DNA of 28,509 nt. Origin: CAZMGD01 sp964565705. GTDB taxonomy: Bacteria > Actinomycetota > Acidimicrobiia > Acidimicrobiales > Ilumatobacteraceae. The notes under the pieces were generated by a model, which saw nothing but the letters and a program-made list of their open reading frames with translations, did no database searches and was not told where the DNA came from. The stretch's first letter is position 1. Each line of letters begins with the position of its first letter. The DNA lies in NCBI GenBank assembly GCA_964565705.1, contig CAZMGD010000050.1:1-28509 (forward strand), read 5' to 3'. The position numbers and the translations under genes are program-made. Of this stretch, positions 7,087 to 17,459 are shown one piece after another.

Positions 7087-7702
7087 GGAGGCGACCGTAG
7101 TCGCCGGCCGGTGGAGCGGTCCGGAAGCCGGTGAGCAGCCGTTCCAGCGTCACGTCGTAGATCGCCGGCCAGTCGAACTTCGGGGCATGCGACATCTTCA
7201 TCTCCAGCGTGATGAGGCCATGCGACGTCGCCCACAGGCTGGTGGCGACCGACAGCGCGTCGGTGGCCTGCAGCTGGCCGGCGTCGATCGCTCGCTGCAC
7301 CTGCTCGGCGAGGCGGCCGAGCGCGGTGAGAGCGACGGCCTCCGCTGCCGGCGACGGCACCCACCCGGGCACGACCGAGTCGAACATCACCGCGTAGTAG
7401 GTCGGGTTCTCCAGGGCGAAGCGCCGGTACTCCTGGCGACAGACGCGCATGTCCGCCACGGGATCCTCGGTCTCTGGCAGGTCCCCGATCGCCGCGCCCA
7501 GGCGAGCGAAGCCGTCGACGAACAACTGCTCGACCAGGCCGTCTTTGCCCCCGAAGCGGGAGTACACGTTCATCGTGCTGACGCCGGCCGCCTGGGCGAC
7601 CCGGCGAACGGTCAGACCGAACGGTCCCTCCTCCTCCAGCACCTGGTGGGCGGCGTCGAGCAGGGCTCGCCCGACGTCATCGGCAGGTCGGTTGTCGATC
7701 AT
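7079..7702 (-). CDS. TetR/AcrR-family transcriptional repressor
   Basis: A 207-aa dimeric repressor. The N-terminal helix-turn-helix is at about residues 28-60 (LTVRRVAQAAGVSTMNVYSR, then FGGKDGLVEQLF). The C-terminal ligand domain resembles the WHG group (TetR_C_33), with RQEYRRFALENPTYYAVMF and the ATSHGLITLEM segment. The ATG at 7702 has AAGGA at about 8 nt. It is divergent from the MFS exporter at 7778 and most likely represses it, with a substrate of that pump as inducer. This pair interrupts the otherwise continuous aro cluster, and the 3' end overlaps aroQ by 8 nt, so it looks like an insertion accommodated in the operon. The ligand is not predictable from sequence. Confidence 0.93.
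   Translation of the reverse strand: MIDNRPADDVGRALLDAAHQVLEEEGPFGLTVRRVAQAAGVSTMNVYSRFGGKDGLVEQLFVDGFARLGAAIGDLPETEDPVADMRVCRQEYRRFALENPTYYAVMFDSVVPGWVPSPAAEAVALTALGRLAEQVQRAIDAGQLQATDALSVATSLWATSHGLITLEMKMSHAPKFDWPAIYDVTLERLLTGFRTAPPAGDYGRLRE
7094..7099 (-). promoter_or_regulatory. -10 element of a leaderless aroQ promoter
   Basis: TACGGT on the minus strand, followed by exactly 7 nt and the aroQ GTG. It is embedded in the last codons of tetR. It would let the aroQ-pepQ-efp-nusB unit be transcribed independently of the inserted tetR gene. Confidence 0.55.
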
Positions 7703-7777
7703 CGAAATGTTCCTTGCCAGGTACTAGAACTGCGTGATAACAATGATATAGCCACGTCTCACCGTTGGAGACCCATT
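7703..7777. promoter_or_regulatory. Divergent tetR / MFS control region
   Basis: This 75-bp region is clearly richer in A+T than its surroundings (GATAACAATGATATAG at 7735-7750). It holds a near-palindrome GTACTAGAAC (8 of 10 symmetric) around 7721-7730 and a direct repeat TGATA-ACAA-TGATA. Both are candidate TetR operator pieces, but neither is convincing alone. Both flanking genes have Shine-Dalgarno sequences (AAGGA for tetR, GGAG 8 nt before the MFS GTG), so these transcripts have leaders, unlike many others in the window. Confidence 0.5.
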
Positions 7778-9349
7778 GTGACAGACCTGCTCAACCACCC
7801 GGCGGCAGATGCCGCGGCGACCGAGGACCGCCGCCGCTGGACCGTGCTCGCCATCCTCTGCCTGTCGGTGTTCTTGATCGTGCTCGACAACACGATCATC
7901 AACGTCGCGCTCCCCTCGCTCAGTCGCGAGCTCGGGGCGACCACCAGCCAGCTGCAGTGGATCGTCGACGCCTACACCCTCGTGTTCGCCGGCCTGCTGC
8001 TCACCGCCGGATCGCTCGGCGACCGCTTCGGGCGCAAGGGGGCGCTCTTGATCGGGCTCGCCCTGTTCGGTCTGTTCAGCGCCCTCGGGGCCTTCTCCGA
8101 CACCGCCGGCCAGCTGATCGCGTTCCGCGGGCTGATGGGGATCGGTGCCGCCCTGATCTTCCCGGCGACGTTGGCGATCCTGGTCAACGTCTTCCAGAAC
8201 CCGCTCGAGCGGGCCAAGGCGATCGCCATCTGGTCGGCGACGAGCGGCCTGAGCGTCGCGCTCGGCCCGGTCACCGGTGGATGGTTGCTCGAGCACTTCT
8301 GGTGGGGATCGGTGCTGTTCGTCAACATCCCGATCGTCCTCGTCAGCGTGCTGCTCGTCGCCCGCTACGTGCCGACCAGCCGTGACCCGCACGTGCTGCG
8401 CTTCGATCCACTCGGCATGGTGCTGTCGATCGTCGGCGTCTCGGTGCTCGTCTGGGCGATCATCGAGGGCCCGCACCATGGGTGGACCTCCACGGCGAGC
8501 ATGGCTGCGTTCGGCACCGGCATCGTGCTGCTCGCCGCGTTCATCGCCTGGGAACGGCGCATCGACCACCCGATGCTCGACGTCGAGGTGTTCCGCCGCC
8601 CACGCTTCACCGCCGGCAGCATGTCGATCACGATCGCCTTCTTCGGGCTGTTCGGGTTCATCTTCCTGGTGACCCAGTACTTCCAGTTCGTGCGCGGCTA
8701 CAGCCCGTTGTCGGCCGGTGTGCACACCGTGCCCTTCGCCGTGTTCACGGCCATCGCTGCGCCGAGCTCGGCCCGGCTCGTCAACCGCCTCGGCACCAAG
8801 GCCGTCGTCACCGGCGGCTTGCTGTCCATGGCGGTCGGGTTCGGCCTGGCCGGCTCGCTGCCCGTCGACGTGCCGTACTGGATCCTCGTCGTCTCGATGG
8901 GATTCATCTCCTCGGGTCTGGGTCTCGTGATGGCGCCGGCCACGGAGGCGATCATGGGCTCGCTGCCCCCGGAGAAGGCCGGCGTCGGTTCCGCCGTCAA
9001 CGACACCACCCGCGAGCTCGGCGGCACGCTCGGCGTGGCGATCCTCGGCAGCCTCTTCGCCTCCGCCTACGGCTCCAAGCTGGTCGACCTGCTGAGCGGC
9101 ACACCGCTGCCGTCCGACGCCCTCGGCGCCGCCAAGGAGAACGTCGGCGCGGCGTTCGCGATCACGCACGAGGTCACCGCCCAGGCCGGTCCTGATGCGG
9201 GTGCGGCCATGAAGGACGCCGTGGACACCGCGTTCATGGCCGGCTTCCACCTCGGCTCGTGGGCCGCCGCCGGTGTGCTCGTCGCCGGCGCGGTCCTCGC
9301 CGCCCTCTACCTCCCCGCCCGGGCCTCCACCACCGAGTCCGAGTCCTGA
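7778..9349 (+). CDS. DHA2-family (14-TM) MFS drug exporter
   Basis: A 523-aa proton-driven efflux pump of the EmrB/QacA group. TM1 carries LDNTIINVALPSLSREL (motif D1). The loop after TM2 has GSLGDRFGRKGALL (motif A), and TM5 has the antiporter motif C in SGLSVALGPVTGGWLLEH. Hydrophobic segments continue along the whole length, consistent with 14 spans, and the C-terminus is short and polar (TTESES). The start is the GTG at 7778 with GGAG 8 nt upstream; in-frame sequence further upstream crosses the tetR promoter and is rejected. It is divergent from the TetR gene that probably controls it. Substrates are unknown; toxic organic compounds are the usual cargo. It ends at a strong hairpin before convergent aroB. 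Confidence 0.95.
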   Translation: MTDLLNHPAADAAATEDRRRWTVLAILCLSVFLIVLDNTIINVALPSLSRELGATTSQLQWIVDAYTLVFAGLLLTAGSLGDRFGRKGALLIGLALFGLFSALGAFSDTAGQLIAFRGLMGIGAALIFPATLAILVNVFQNPLERAKAIAIWSATSGLSVALGPVTGGWLLEHFWWGSVLFVNIPIVLVSVLLVARYVPTSRDPHVLRFDPLGMVLSIVGVSVLVWAIIEGPHHGWTSTASMAAFGTGIVLLAAFIAWERRIDHPMLDVEVFRRPRFTAGSMSITIAFFGLFGFIFLVTQYFQFVRGYSPLSAGVHTVPFAVFTAIAAPSSARLVNRLGTKAVVTGGLLSMAVGFGLAGSLPVDVPYWILVVSMGFISSGLGLVMAPATEAIMGSLPPEKAGVGSAVNDTTRELGGTLGVAILGSLFASAYGSKLVDLLSGTPLPSDALGAAKENVGAAFAITHEVTAQAGPDAGAAMKDAVDTAFMAGFHLGSWAAAGVLVAGAVLAALYLPARASTTESES

Positions 9350-9358
9350 CCCTTCGTT

Positions 9359-9402
9359 CTCGGGAGCAATTCGGGTGCTCTGGCACCCGAATTGCTCCCG
9401 AG
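9359..9402. terminator. Perfect 20-bp hairpin between the convergent MFS and aroB genes
   Basis: The left arm CTCGGGAGCAATTCGGGTGC and its exact reverse complement are separated by a 4-nt loop (TCTG). It fills nearly all the 54 bp between the MFS stop and the aroB stop, and works in both directions. There is no T tract on either side, so it is either an actinobacterial U-less terminator or a repeat unit. An AATT core in a 70% GC genome is unusual for a plain terminator. Confidence 0.8.
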
Positions 9403-9403
9403 T

Positions 9404-10417
9404 TCAGGAGGTGGCGTGGATCTGGAGGGCTTCGCGGACGGCGGACTCGGCGACGCCGGCGACGGCCTCGACGCCAGAGGGGCCGTCGAGGACGAACGTC
9501 AGGCCGTCGAGCGCCTTCTTGTCGCGGGCGATGAGCGCCACCAGTTGGTCGGGGTCGAGGCCGGGCGGGAGTGCGGTGTCGAGCTCGTAGGCGCCGCCGA
9601 CGACGGCCTGGTGCTGTGCGACCCGGCCATCGTCGATCCGGCCGAGCACGCGGCCGAGGTGGGCGGCGTAGAGCAACCCCACGGCGACCGCCTCGCCATG
9701 AGCCAGTGCGTGGTCGGTGGCGATCTCCAGCGCGTGCGCCAGGGTGTGGCCGTAGTTGAGGATCGCCCGCCGACCGCCTTCGCGCTCGTCGCTGGCGACC
9801 ACCTCGGCCTTGATCTCGACGCAGCGGGCGACCCGTTCGGCGAGCGGCATCGCCAGCAGATCGTCGCCGGTCAGGAAGTGGTACTTGGCCATCTCCCCCA
9901 TCCCGCAGCGCATCTCGCGCGGCGCCAAGGTGGCGAGGTGGTCGAGGTCGCAGATCACCCCGCTCGGCTGCCAGAAGGCGCCGACGAGGTTCTTGCCCTC
10001 GGGGAGGTTGGCGCCGGTCTTGCCGCCGATCGCGGCGTCGACCATCCCGAGCAACGTGGTGGCGACGTGGACCACCGGCACGCCGCGATGCCACATCGAC
10101 GCGGCGAAGCCGGCGAGGTCGGTCACCAGGCCGCCGCCGACCCCGATCACGACGTCGTTGCGGGTCAGCCCGAAGCGGGCGAACCCGCGGCACAGCTCTT
10201 CGACGATGGCCAGGCTCTTGTGCTGCTCGCCCTGGCCCACGATCGCGACGTCGAAGGGCACGCCTGGATCGACCTGCGGCAGGCCCTCCTGGGTCACGAC
10301 CACCGCCCGCCGGGCTGTCACCGGCAGCACAGCGGCCAACTCGGTGGACGCGCCCGCTCCGACGACGACCGGATACGAGCGGTCGCCGAGTGGCACCTCG
10401 ACGGTGATCAGGCCCAT
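9404..10417 (-). CDS. aroB: 3-dehydroquinate synthase
   Basis: Converts DAHP to 3-dehydroquinate, using NAD and a divalent metal. Family motifs in order are GQGEQHKS near residue 82, the NAD-binding GVGGGLVTDLAGFAASM near 113, TTLLGMVDAAIGGKTGANLP and KNLVGAFWQP, and the metal-ligand histidines in NYGHTLAHALE and HGEAVAVGLL. The 337-aa length is at the short end of the family but the domain set is complete. The ATG at 10417 lies 10 nt inside aroK and has AGGAGA 7 nt upstream. aroE-aroC-aroK-aroB therefore forms one coupled shikimate unit. The gene is convergent with the MFS exporter, across the hairpin at 9359-9402. Confidence 0.96.
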   Translation of the reverse strand: MGLITVEVPLGDRSYPVVVGAGASTELAAVLPVTARRAVVVTQEGLPQVDPGVPFDVAIVGQGEQHKSLAIVEELCRGFARFGLTRNDVVIGVGGGLVTDLAGFAASMWHRGVPVVHVATTLLGMVDAAIGGKTGANLPEGKNLVGAFWQPSGVICDLDHLATLAPREMRCGMGEMAKYHFLTGDDLLAMPLAERVARCVEIKAEVVASDEREGGRRAILNYGHTLAHALEIATDHALAHGEAVAVGLLYAAHLGRVLGRIDDGRVAQHQAVVGGAYELDTALPPGLDPDQLVALIARDKKALDGLTFVLDGPSGVEAVAGVAESAVREALQIHATS

Positions 10418-10935
10418 TGCGCGATCTCCTGCAGCACCCGATCGACCACGTCGGTGGGCGTCAGCTCGCCGACGTCGATCGCGACGTCGGCCACCTCGGC
10501 GTAGAGCGGTTCACGGTCGGCGCGCATGCTCGCGAACGTGCCCGCGGGGTCGTCGTCCAGAAGAGGACGGTGATCCTGGCCGACGACCCGATCGACGAGG
10601 ACGGCCGGATCGGCCCGCAACCAGACGACCCGGACGCCTGGCTGCCGGAGGGCTCGGCGGTTGGTCTCGGCGAGCACCACGCCGCCGGCGGCGGCGAGCA
10701 CCAACGGCTCGGGCGACCCGATCGTGTCGAGCAGCACCTCGCTCTCCACGGTGCGGAAGGCCGGCTCGCCGTCGGCCTCGAAGATCTCGCGCACCGTCCG
10801 CCCGGCGCGCTCCTGGATCAGGTCGTCGGTGTCGACGAATGCCACGCCGAGCCGCTCGGCGAGCAGGCGTCCGGCGGTCGTCTTGCCCGTGCCCATCAAC
10901 CCGACGAGCACGATCGCCCGCGGCGCACCGCTCAT
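10408..10935 (-). CDS. aroK: Shikimate kinase
   Basis: Phosphorylates shikimate at O3 with ATP. The Walker A motif is VLVGLMGTGKTTAGRLLAER near residue 10, followed by the shikimate-binding DTDDLIQERAG near 36. GEPAFRTVESEVL, with the conserved Arg, is near 57, and AAAGGVVLAETNR (the GGG-type segment) is near 82. At 175 aa it has the normal length. The ATG at 10935 overlaps the aroC stop (ATGA), and its own 3' end overlaps aroB by 10 nt, so the three genes are translationally linked. Confidence 0.95.
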   Translation of the reverse strand: MSGAPRAIVLVGLMGTGKTTAGRLLAERLGVAFVDTDDLIQERAGRTVREIFEADGEPAFRTVESEVLLDTIGSPEPLVLAAAGGVVLAETNRRALRQPGVRVVWLRADPAVLVDRVVGQDHRPLLDDDPAGTFASMRADREPLYAEVADVAIDVGELTPTDVVDRVLQEIAQWA

Positions 10936-12098
10936 CCGTCGAGGCCGGCGCGGAAGGCGTGGGCGTTGCGGACGAACTCGACGACCGAGTCGCCGCCGAA
11001 CTTGCGCTGCGCCTCGCCGGCCAGGACGAGCGCCACCATCGTCTCGGCGACGACCCCCATCGCCGGGACGGCGGTCACGTCGGTGCGCTCCTTGAAGCTG
11101 ACGACCTCTTCCTTCGTGGCCACGTCGACCGTCTTCAACGTCGGCCGGTTCAGCGTGGCCAGCGGCTTCATCGCCGCGCGCGCCACCAGCAGCTCCCCCG
11201 TCGTGATCCCGCCCTCCGTGCCACCCGCCAGCGCGGACTCGCGCCGGTACGACTGCGTGCCGGCGTCCCAGGAGATCGGGTCGTGGGCATCGCTGCCGCG
11301 GCGGCCGGCCACCTCGAACGCATCACCGATCTCGACACCCTTCACTGCCTGGATGCTCATCAGCGCCTGCGCGAGCAAGGCGTCGATCTTGCGATCCCAG
11401 TGCACGTGGCTGCCGAGTCCGACCGGCACGCCGTAGGCCAGCACCTCGACGACCCCGCCCAGCGAGTCGCCGTCGCGGGCCGCGTCCTTGATCGCCTCGA
11501 CCATCGCCGCGCTCGCCGCGGCGTCGAAGCAGCGCACCTCGTCGGCGTCGATCGCCTCCAGATCGCTCGGCTTGGGGCGCGCCACGACCGGAGACTTCGC
11601 CGCGCCGAGCTGCACGACGTGACTCAGCACCTCGACGCCGAGCTCGGCGAGCAGCAGCTTGGCCAGCGCGCCGGCTGCCACGCGGGCCGCGGTCTCCCGT
11701 GCGCTCGCTCGCTCCAGCACGTCGCGGGCATCGACGAAGCCGTACTTCTGCATCCCCGCCAGGTCGGCGTGACCCGGGCGCACCTGCGTCAGCGGGGCCT
11801 TCGTGGCCCCCGGCGCGGGCGACATCTCCTCGTGCCACTTGTCGCTGCGCACCCACTCGGAGTTGCCGATCTCGATCGCCACGGGCGAGCCGAGCGTCCG
11901 ACCGTGGCGGATGCCGCCGACCAGGGTCAGCTCGTCGGCCTCGAAGCGCTGCCGGGGTCCGCGCCCGAACCCGAGGCGGCGGCGGCCCAACTCGGACTGG
12001 ATCTGCTCGGCCGTGACCGCCAATCCGGCCGGCAGCCCTTCGACGATGACGACGAGCGCCCGCCCATGCGATTCGCCGGCGGTCAGATAACGCAGCAC
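10932..12098 (-). CDS. aroC: Chorismate synthase
   Basis: Converts EPSP to chorismate with reduced FMN. The protein starts VLRYLTAGESHGRALVVIVE, matching the family N-terminus exactly when the GTG at 12098 is used; the in-frame extension to 12122 adds eight residues with no family match. Other signatures are GGIRHGRTLGSPVAIEI, VRPGHADLAGMQKYGFVDAR followed by DVLERASARETAARVA, and GTEGGITTGELLVARAAMKP near residue 305. It is 388 aa. There is no Shine-Dalgarno sequence, but TATCCT ends 6 nt before the GTG, so the transcript from here is probably leaderless. It overlaps aroK by ATGA. The 221-bp gap to aroE is the only sizeable break in the aro set. Confidence 0.96.
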   Translation of the reverse strand: MLRYLTAGESHGRALVVIVEGLPAGLAVTAEQIQSELGRRRLGFGRGPRQRFEADELTLVGGIRHGRTLGSPVAIEIGNSEWVRSDKWHEEMSPAPGATKAPLTQVRPGHADLAGMQKYGFVDARDVLERASARETAARVAAGALAKLLLAELGVEVLSHVVQLGAAKSPVVARPKPSDLEAIDADEVRCFDAAASAAMVEAIKDAARDGDSLGGVVEVLAYGVPVGLGSHVHWDRKIDALLAQALMSIQAVKGVEIGDAFEVAGRRGSDAHDPISWDAGTQSYRRESALAGGTEGGITTGELLVARAAMKPLATLNRPTLKTVDVATKEEVVSFKERTDVTAVPAMGVVAETMVALVLAGEAQRKFGGDSVVEFVRNAHAFRAGLDG

Positions 12099-12104
12099 CG
12101 GTCC

Positions 12105-12110
12105 AGGATA
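12105..12110 (-). promoter_or_regulatory. -10 element of a leaderless aroC promoter
   Basis: TATCCT on the minus strand, 6 nt (GGACCG) before the aroC GTG. It supports the choice of start and a second promoter inside the aro cluster. Confidence 0.55.
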
Positions 12111-12192
12111 GGGCCGAAGCATCCAGCGGGCGCCGCCTGGCGCGCCCGAACGAACGTCACCACGATCCTGACCAGTGCTGCGAGCGAAGCGA

Positions 12193-12217
12193 GCCGCCCG
12201 TCAGCCAAGCGGGCGGC
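12193..12217. terminator. Hairpin in the aroE-aroC spacer
   Basis: GCCGCCCG and its perfect complement CGGGCGGC are separated by 9 nt. It is preceded by GAGCGAAGCGAGC, and the rest of the 221-bp spacer (12099-12319) is GC-rich with several short overlapping inverted repeats. I see no gene in it. It could terminate part of the aroE transcript, or be a degenerate repeat element. Confidence 0.4.
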
Positions 12218-12319
12218 GCCCCCGGGTCCGCACGAACGAGCGCGACCGGCGCCGCCCGCCGGCAGTACGGCTGCCAGACCGCCAGCGCGAGTGCCCGGAT
12301 GCGAGGCCTGAACCCCCGG

Positions 12320-13150
12320 TCAGGCTCGAGCGAGCACGTCCATCGCCGCGGACCGCATCACGGCGACGTCCGGCTCGTGGCCGGTCCAGAGGATCTGCTG
12401 GCGGGCGGCCTGGTGGATGAGCATCCCGAGCCCGTCGAGCGTGAGGCACCCCCGCGCTCGCGCCGCTTGGAGCAGCGCCGTGTCGAGCGGGTGGTACACC
12501 AGGTCGGCGACCAGCGCACCGTGGGGGATCAGCTCGGGGTCGAGGGCGAGCAGGTCCGAGCCCATGCCGACGCTCGTCGCGTTGACCACGATGTCGGCGC
12601 CGCGCACGTCGTCGGGGGTGCCGACCCTGCCGACCCCGCCCGCCAGGCGGGCTGCGTGTTGCGCCGACGCGGGCGTGCGGTTGATCACCACGACCTCGGC
12701 CGCGCCGGCCCGACCCAGCGCATCGATCACCGAGCGGGCCGCTCCCCCGGCTCCGAGCACGGCGATGCGGGCCCCGCCCGGATCCACACCTGCGTCGGCG
12801 TGCAGGGAGTCGACGAAGCCGAGCCCGTCGGTGCTGTGTCCGACCAGCAGCCCCTCGACGTCGATCGCGACCGTGTTGACCGACTCCAGCGCCTCGGCCT
12901 CGGCGGCGACGACCTCCACGGCCGAGTACACGTCGGCCTTGTGCGGCATCGTGACCGAGAGCCCGCTGATGCCGAGCGCCCGCATGCCCCGCAGTGCCGC
13001 GGCAGCCTGACCCGGCTCGACCGGCAACGCGACGTACACCCAGTCCAACCCGCCCGCGGCGAACGCCGCGTTGTGGATGACCGGCGAGAGGCTCTGCGCC
13101 ACCGGGTGGCCGATGACCGCGGCGACGCGGGTGGACCCGGTGACGGTCAT
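12320..13150 (-). CDS. aroE: Shikimate dehydrogenase
   Basis: Reduces 3-dehydroshikimate to shikimate with NADPH. The substrate-binding N-terminal domain has VIGHPVAQSLSPVIHNAAF near residue 12 and GISGLSVTMPHKADVYS near 60, with the catalytic Lys. The Rossmann domain has VLGAGGAARSVIDALG and the NADPH-phosphate-binding VVINRTPASAQ. ADLVYHPLDTALLQAARARG and DGLGMLIHQAARQ close the protein. It is 276 aa. The ATG at 13150 overlaps the mltG stop (ATGA). The position between mltG and aroC is the normal actinobacterial place. Confidence 0.96.
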   Translation of the reverse strand: MTVTGSTRVAAVIGHPVAQSLSPVIHNAAFAAGGLDWVYVALPVEPGQAAAALRGMRALGISGLSVTMPHKADVYSAVEVVAAEAEALESVNTVAIDVEGLLVGHSTDGLGFVDSLHADAGVDPGGARIAVLGAGGAARSVIDALGRAGAAEVVVINRTPASAQHAARLAGGVGRVGTPDDVRGADIVVNATSVGMGSDLLALDPELIPHGALVADLVYHPLDTALLQAARARGCLTLDGLGMLIHQAARQQILWTGHEPDVAVMRSAAMDVLARA

Positions 13151-14364
13151 CCGACGGCGATGCCGTTGGCCTGGGCCTCGGAGATGTTGGCCGCGTGTTG
13201 CGCGGCGGTGACCGCGAAGTCGTGGTGGCCGTCCTTGTCCGCGAGGACGTAGTACAGCAGCTTGCACTGCGACGGCTCGACGTCACGGCACAGCGCATCG
13301 TTCTGGTTGAGCGGCGGCGCGGGGTTCATCGCCGCCTCCATCGCGGCCCGTCCGGGGTTGGCGATCGGCGTCGGCGGCAGGCCGGTGTACAGGTACACGT
13401 TGTACGGCGTGTCGAGCATGCTCAACGCCGTGGGGCCGAGCGTCTGATCGATCGCCGGGTCGATCGACTGGCCGTACAGCAGCGCGGCGTCGACGCCGAG
13501 CGGCATGTCCATCTCGAGGCGGTTGTAGATGACGCGGGCGATCTTGGCCCGGTCCTCCGGCACCTGCGCCTCCCGCTCGACGAGCGAGGCGACGATCAGC
13601 ACGGTGTAGGGGCCGAGGTACGACTCGCCCGGTGCGAACCCGAGCTGGTCGGCGACCCGCTCCGTGAGGCCCTCCATGCGGCCGATCAGGTGGCTCTCGG
13701 TCTCCGCCGCCGACACGTAGTAGGTGTCCGGGAAGAGGGCTCCCTCCAGGCTCGTGGTCCCTGCGGGCAGCAACGGGTTGTCAGCGGCACGCTCGGTCGC
13801 CGCGGCCAGGAACCCCTCGGCGGTCATCGTCGGGATCTGGGCCGCGACGCGATTCGCCATCTGCTCGACGGTGAAGCCCTCGGGGAACGTGATCTTGATG
13901 TAGGTCTCGCTCGGCGGTGTGGACAGCACCCGCATCACGTTGCCGGCGTGGTCGTTGGGATGCACGGTGTACGACCCGGCCTCGAACGTCAGACCACCGT
14001 TCTCCTTGACGTAGTACTCGAACACCCCGGCATTGGTGATGAAGCCCTGCTCCTCCAAGCGGGTGCTCACCGACTCCAAGGTGTCGCCCTGGACGACGAC
14101 GAACTGGCGGGCGTCGCCGAGCTGCCCCGGCGGGTTCACCTCGCGCAGGTACCACAAGCCGACCCAGCCACCGACGATCACCGCCGCGATCAGCACCACG
14201 GCGACGCCGAACGCGATGCGCGGCACGACGCGGCGGCGCTTGCGGAGGATCTCGACCGAATCGAAGTAGATCGCGTCCGGGTCGTCCCAGGGGTCGTCGA
14301 CCCAGTCGGTGACCGGATCGCGCCGCTCGTGCCACTTCTCGGCGATCTTGGAGCCCACGCTCAT
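13147..14364 (-). CDS. mltG: Endolytic murein transglycosylase MltG (YceG-like)
   Basis: A membrane-anchored lytic transglycosylase that cuts nascent glycan strands and sets their length. The N-terminus is cytoplasmic and acidic (DWVDDPWDDPD), followed by a basic stretch (RKRRRVVPR) and one transmembrane helix at about residues 48-72. A LysM-like subdomain (VVQGDTLESVSTRLEEQG) follows. The YceG core has the catalytic Glu in IVASLVEREAQVPEDRAKIA at about residue 263, then VIYNRLEMDMPLGVDAALLY and YNVYLYTGLPPTPIANPG. The protein is 405 aa. The ATG at 14364 overlaps the ruvX stop (ATGA). ruvX-mltG-aroE is the standard order in this phylum. Confidence 0.95.
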   Translation of the reverse strand: MSVGSKIAEKWHERRDPVTDWVDDPWDDPDAIYFDSVEILRKRRRVVPRIAFGVAVVLIAAVIVGGWVGLWYLREVNPPGQLGDARQFVVVQGDTLESVSTRLEEQGFITNAGVFEYYVKENGGLTFEAGSYTVHPNDHAGNVMRVLSTPPSETYIKITFPEGFTVEQMANRVAAQIPTMTAEGFLAAATERAADNPLLPAGTTSLEGALFPDTYYVSAAETESHLIGRMEGLTERVADQLGFAPGESYLGPYTVLIVASLVEREAQVPEDRAKIARVIYNRLEMDMPLGVDAALLYGQSIDPAIDQTLGPTALSMLDTPYNVYLYTGLPPTPIANPGRAAMEAAMNPAPPLNQNDALCRDVEPSQCKLLYYVLADKDGHHDFAVTAAQHAANISEAQANGIAVG

Positions 14365-14801
14365 CGACGATCACCCCGAGCCCGCGCCGGGCCACCGCTG
14401 TCGAGCCACGCCTGCAGCATCACGGCCGCGGCGACCTTGTCGACGACCGCCCGACGATCGGCGCCGCGCACCGACGCCTCGCGCAGTGCCCGCTCGGCGG
14501 TCACCGTGGTCAGGCGTTCGTCGTGGGTGATCACCGGCACTCCGACCACGCTACTCAGCTGCTCAGCTTCGGTGGCGGCGCCCCGCGCGGCCGGACCGAT
14601 GGCACCGGAGAGGTGCAGCGGCATGCCGACCACGACCAGCTCGGCCTCCTCCTCGGCGACGAGCTCGGCGATGCGACGGTGATCCTCACCGCGCCGCTTC
14701 GCCCGGTGGATCACTGTGAGCGGCGACGCGATCGTTCCGCTCCGATCGGAGACGGCGACACCGATCCGCTTCGAGCCGAGATCGAGCCCGAGCGCGCGCA
14801 C
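14361..14801 (-). CDS. ruvX: Holliday junction resolvase-like protein RuvX (YqgF)
   Basis: An RNase H-fold nuclease family implicated in pre-16S rRNA processing and originally annotated as a Holliday junction resolvase. The first strand ALGLDLGSKRIGVAVSD carries the catalytic Asp. VVVGMPLHLSGAIGPAARGA and VPVITHDERLTTVTAERAL are the other family blocks, and DKVAAAVMLQAWLDSG carries the last acidic residue. It is 146 aa, a normal length. The GTG at 14801 directly abuts the alaS TAA (no gap, no overlap), so reinitiation after alaS is likely. Confidence 0.94.
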   Translation of the reverse strand: MRALGLDLGSKRIGVAVSDRSGTIASPLTVIHRAKRRGEDHRRIAELVAEEEAELVVVGMPLHLSGAIGPAARGAATEAEQLSSVVGVPVITHDERLTTVTAERALREASVRGADRRAVVDKVAAAVMLQAWLDSGGPARARGDRR

Positions 14802-17402
<2,601 letters not shown>

Positions 17403-17411
17403 GCGCTGGTG

Positions 17412-17417
17412 ACTCTA
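17412..17417 (-). promoter_or_regulatory. -10 element of alaS
   Basis: TAGAGT on the minus strand, 9 nt before the alaS ATG. The same hexamer precedes the DUF3073-like gene. The predicted 5' leader is only one or two bases. Confidence 0.5.
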
Positions 17418-17446
17418 CCGGTGGGGTCGGCTGCGGTCCGCGGCCA

Positions 17447-17452
17447 TAGCCT
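17447..17452 (+). promoter_or_regulatory. -10 element of the leaderless cysteine-rich gene
   Basis: TAGCCT followed by exactly 7 nt and the GTG at 17460. It favours this GTG over the in-frame GTG three bases earlier. Confidence 0.55.
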
Positions 17453-17459
17453 GCCCGTG

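Noticed and set aside
7721..7730. GTACTAGAAC as the defined TetR operator
   Set aside because: It is symmetric at 8 of 10 positions but too short and imperfect to claim as an operator. It is kept only as part of the divergent control region.
7187..7777. N-terminal extension of the MFS frame upstream of 7778
   Set aside because: The extension runs antisense through tetR and its promoter; the GTG at 7778 has a good Shine-Dalgarno sequence and the right protein start.
12175..12320. Small frames in the aroE-aroC spacer
   Set aside because: They are arginine/proline-rich GC-driven frames with no start signal and no motif.
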